64,000 nt of DNA from JALHUB01 sp963719465 (lineage in GTDB: Bacteria > Chloroflexota > Dehalococcoidia > DSTF01 > JALHUB01), in assembly GCA_963719465.1 (NCBI GenBank), contig OY970386.1, positions 1,736,001 through 1,800,000 on the forward strand, given 5' to 3'. The first letter of the stretch is position 1, and every line of letters starts with the position of its first letter. Positions 61,795 to 64,000 of this stretch are shown here, piece after piece. Position numbers and translations under genes: made by a program. The notes beneath the pieces were generated by a model. It was given only the letters and a program-made list of their open reading frames with translations. It did no database searches and had not been told where the DNA came from.

Positions 61795-62280
61795 ATGCCC
61801 ATCGAGAACCGAAACTTGGAGGCCGGGACGCGCCTGGCCGCCCGCTACAAGGGGACGACCTACATCTGCGAGGTCGTCCCGACAGAAGAGGGACTCCGCT
61901 TCCGTCTCGAGGACGGCAGGGAGTTCAAGAGCCCGTCCTCGGCGGCAAGCGCAGTGATGAACGGGATGGCCGCAAACGGCTGGCGCTTCTGGTCCCTCGC
62001 CGAGGAGCTCGCGGAGAAGGCTGCGGCTCCCCAGAAGGAGCGGGAGAGCAAGAAGAACGGACGGGTCCAGCGCTGGAAGTGCCTGCACTGCGGGCACATC
62101 TACAAGACGGAGAAGTCGGCGGCCGCTTGTCGTTGCGCCGGCGCCAAGGCCGCCCGCGAGAACGCGGGCAAGCCGGACGGCCCGTCTGGGAGCGACTACG
62201 AGGCGGTGATGGTCGACCCGATGAAGGCGGTCGAGCCGCCGACAGAGCCGGTGCAGGCGGAGGAGACACCCGCCGAATAA
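61795..62280 (+). CDS. RAMA-domain protein with zinc-binding motif
   Basis: 161 residues from MPIENRNLEA, six bases after AAGGAG. The N-terminal ~75 residues match the RAMA (restriction enzyme adenine methylase associated) fold: RLAARYKGTTYICEVV, FKSPSSAASAVMNGMAANGW and FWSL. A linker and a zinc finger follow (CLHCGHIYKTEKSAAACRC), then an acidic tail. RAMA proteins are thought to recognise modified DNA, which fits its position directly after the methyltransferase. Family is likely; role inferred. Confidence 0.7.
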   Translation: MPIENRNLEAGTRLAARYKGTTYICEVVPTEEGLRFRLEDGREFKSPSSAASAVMNGMAANGWRFWSLAEELAEKAAAPQKERESKKNGRVQRWKCLHCGHIYKTEKSAAACRCAGAKAARENAGKPDGPSGSDYEAVMVDPMKAVEPPTEPVQAEETPAE

Positions 62281-62408
62281 CGACTGAACAAGCCCGAGGG
62301 AAGGCCCCCGAACAGGGGGTCTACCTCGTATGAGCGGATGGAAATGACCAAACACTATGGCCCGATGGTGTCCCGATAAGCTAACCCTCCGATAAGCAGA
62401 GCTTATGA

Positions 62409-62825
62409 ATGCTTATGTCTGATAGAACCTGCACAGCGATCACAGAGAAGGGCGAACCCTGCCGCCAGGCTCCTCTGGAGGGAGAACTGTACTGCTTCTG
62501 GCATTCGCCTGGGTGCGCAGAGCAGGCAACTGAGGCACGCCGTCTCGGAGGGCTGCGCCGGCGCAAAGAGAAGATCACGCAGGGCGCCTACGACTTTGAA
62601 GGGCTGGAGTCGGTCGCCCAGATCCGCCGTCTTCTGGAGGTGGCCGTCGTCGATACCCTCGGCCTGGAGTCCTCTATCGCCCGCTCCCGGGCGCTCGCCT
62701 ATTTGGCCCAGATGGCGCTCAAGCGCTGGAGGTGGGTGAGCTGGAGGAGAGGCTGGAGACGCTGGAGCACATCATGCTCCCCCGCTCGGGGGCGGAAAGG
62801 AGGGGAAGGCAGTGGCGCAGCCTGA
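62409..62825 (+). CDS. small Cys-rich phage-associated protein, frameshifted
   Basis: The N-terminus reads CTAITEKGEPCRQAPLEG and CFWHSP, the zinc-binding C-x8-C-x12-C-x2-H signature of a common unnamed phage/mobile-element family. The helical part is typical to LAQMALK (about 62720), after which the frame is wrong. One base less gives ALEVGELEERLETLEHIML and a stop at 62834, overlapping the next gene as usual for these elements. Function unknown. Confidence 0.7.
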   Translation: MLMSDRTCTAITEKGEPCRQAPLEGELYCFWHSPGCAEQATEARRLGGLRRRKEKITQGAYDFEGLESVAQIRRLLEVAVVDTLGLESSIARSRALAYLAQMALKRWRWVSWRRGWRRWSTSCSPARGRKGGEGSGAA

Positions 62826-63846
62826 GGCGCGGCTGACGAAAGTGTACGAGAAGCTCAACGCCACGGAGCGATCCCTGCTCGTCCTCCAGGCCTGGAAGGA
62901 AGGCAAGCAGGAAGACCCCAGGATAAGGTCAACGATGCCCTGGGAGCAGGGGGAAGCCTTCAACGAGTACATCTCCCTAATGAACGCGGTCAACTGTGGC
63001 CTCGGCACGTTCCTTGCCTACCTGGACGCCCTCATCGATCAGCTCAACCTCCGCCTGGGCTGGCTTCAGACAATCGACCTCTGCTCGATGACGGTCTTCG
63101 CCCTCGAAGGCTACATCGCCACGTATACCAAGGAGCCGATCACGGAGAGCGACTACGCCAAGGCTGAGCAGAAGGAGCGGGAGGCAATGCTACCCCCGGT
63201 GGAGCTAGCGGAGCTTCTTGCGGAGCGAGAGCTCGCTGAAGATGCACCGGTAGAGGGGCCCGAGTGGGACAATGCCCTGCGCCGGAAGACAGAGGAGATC
63301 GAGCAGCTCGTCGAGAAGGGTGTGCTCGTCGGGAAACGAAAAGGAAAGCGGGTCCTGGTCAACAACGGCTCCTTCTGCGACTGGCTAGGAGAAGCCGTGC
63401 CGGTCTTCCCCGACTGGTGTCATACCTACGAGGTCTTCCCAGACAGCGAGGCAGAGAAGGTCCACTTCCTGCGCGACGAGTATTCGCTCGTCCGGCAGAC
63501 GCTGGCGGAGCGGTTACATGTTCCCCGTCTCGATCTCCCGTTCACGCAGGCACAGGAGCCGGACCGGTTAAGCGGGGCTCTTCTGGAGACGCTGCGTAAC
63601 GGCATCGCTCGGCGCCACAGCGAACTGCGAGCGGCTGAGATTGTCATTGGAGAGGTGGCGGAGAAGTTCGGGATCGACGACCCCCTGGTCTCCATCAATC
63701 GTCGGACTCTCGACACGGCAAAGGAGAAGCTTGAGGAAGTTCGTCAGGGTCTCCAACGCTACGCCGGCGAGATCGAGCTCCCTGAGGCCGATGAGGACGA
63801 CGTCGACATGATGAGGAAGCTCCTGGAGGCTCACCGCGACCCCTGA
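62812..63846 (+). CDS. hypothetical phage-module protein, 344 aa
   Basis: GTG start with GGGGAAGG upstream. Unrecognised, soluble, mostly helical, rich in Glu/Lys, with two coiled-coil-like stretches (TEEIEQLVEKGVLVGKRKG and LRAAEIVIGEVAEKFG). No motif of portal, capsid or large terminase was found. It is the last gene before a tRNA-like 3' end that may mark the edge of the element. Confidence 0.65.
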   Translation: MAQPEARLTKVYEKLNATERSLLVLQAWKEGKQEDPRIRSTMPWEQGEAFNEYISLMNAVNCGLGTFLAYLDALIDQLNLRLGWLQTIDLCSMTVFALEGYIATYTKEPITESDYAKAEQKEREAMLPPVELAELLAERELAEDAPVEGPEWDNALRRKTEEIEQLVEKGVLVGKRKGKRVLVNNGSFCDWLGEAVPVFPDWCHTYEVFPDSEAEKVHFLRDEYSLVRQTLAERLHVPRLDLPFTQAQEPDRLSGALLETLRNGIARRHSELRAAEIVIGEVAEKFGIDDPLVSINRRTLDTAKEKLEEVRQGLQRYAGEIELPEADEDDVDMMRKLLEAHRDP

Positions 63847-63937
63847 CCTGTTTGCCCACGTAGACCCGACACTAAGTCCCCATGGTGATGCTTTTTGATC
63901 CGTTCAAGCTGGGGATTTGCGGCTGCAGCGAATCCGG

Positions 63938-63968
63938 GAGTCGAGGGTTCGAATCCCTCACGGGGGCG
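63938..63968 (+). other. tRNA 3'-end-like fragment at the right edge of the phage module
   Basis: A perfect T-arm (GAGGG, TTCGAAT, CCCTC) followed by ACGGGGGCG. No 5' half precedes it and CCA is not encoded. Its position ~90 bases after the last phage-type gene suits an attachment site. No matching left copy was found near 57.3 kb. Confidence 0.5.
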
Positions 63969-64000
63969 GTCAAGGGTCTTGACAACGGCGCGAAAGACGG

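Noticed and set aside
1..64000. CRISPR array
   Set aside because: Regular repeats exist (10- and 11-bp arrays, TPT-coding tract) but none has 25-40 bp repeats with unique spacers, and no cas gene is seen.

Overview
The window is GC-rich bacterial chromosome (roughly 60% by eye) with mostly Shine-Dalgarno-led genes. Two secreted proteins share a dockerin-like C-terminal module, and lone LivJ-type lipoproteins, a FAS1-like dehydratase, an acetoacetate-decarboxylase homologue and a cyclic-glucan-synthase-sized GH94 protein are present. This mix is what I would expect of an environmental Chloroflexota (Dehalococcoidia-like) genome. That placement is inference; no rRNA or other marker gene is present.

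Layout: (1) 0-5.4 kb: a DinB-like gene end, a tRNA-Gly 3' fragment, a two-gene ADC-like/SDR operon, a histidine kinase cut off at its 3' end, and nuclease-like debris. (2) 5.6-23.3 kb: three copies (R1, R2, R3) of a composite repeat built around a tRNA-Pro 3' end. R1 and R2 bracket a giant cyclic beta-1,2-glucan synthase and an ADP-forming acyl-CoA synthetase-GNAT gene. R2 and R3 bracket a methyltransferase, a spore-photoproduct-lyase-like radical SAM protein and an MNT/HEPN toxin-antitoxin pair. (3) 23.5-31.9 kb: an orphan branched-chain-amino-acid-type binding lipoprotein, nitronate monooxygenase, epoxide hydrolase, FAS1-like dehydratase, two paralogous HEAT-repeat genes with a shared upstream region, and a GH17-like lipoprotein. 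(4) 32.7-37.2 kb: a DUF2723 membrane protein overlapping a membrane-anchored spermidine-synthase-like protein. (5) 37.5-45.2 kb: a chemosensory operon (MCP, cheW, cheA lacking its kinase core, cheB, cheR, a degenerate HD-GYP protein, and a Zn-ribbon protein with a FliM-like N-terminal motif). (6) 45.4-57.3 kb: a secreted beta-helix protein, a second orphan binding lipoprotein, an L,D-transpeptidase, a degenerate cyclophilin, a PAS histidine kinase, an ArfB-like protein and a second protein with the dockerin-like module. (7) 57.4-63.97 kb: a phage- or satellite-like module (prim-pol/D5 helicase, P27 TerS, ParB-methyltransferase, RAMA Zn protein, two small phage genes) ending at a tRNA-like 3' end.

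About a dozen conserved genes are broken by single-base frameshifts, and one by TGA at a conserved Trp. Either the assembly carries indel errors or the region is decaying; where a gene is split I list both halves.

The best candidate for something undescribed is the R1/R2/R3 repeat. It has a 10-bp-periodic GAAACT array, then a tRNA-Pro 3' end with CCA, an 11-bp-periodic GGTCACA array, and in two copies a second tRNA 3' end. This resembles the core and arm sites of a tyrosine-recombinase attachment site, but no integrase lies in the window. Second-tier candidates are the FliM-motif chemotaxis protein beside the truncated CheA, the possible phage satellite at the right edge, and the two co-occurring dockerin-like proteins behind near-consensus promoters.
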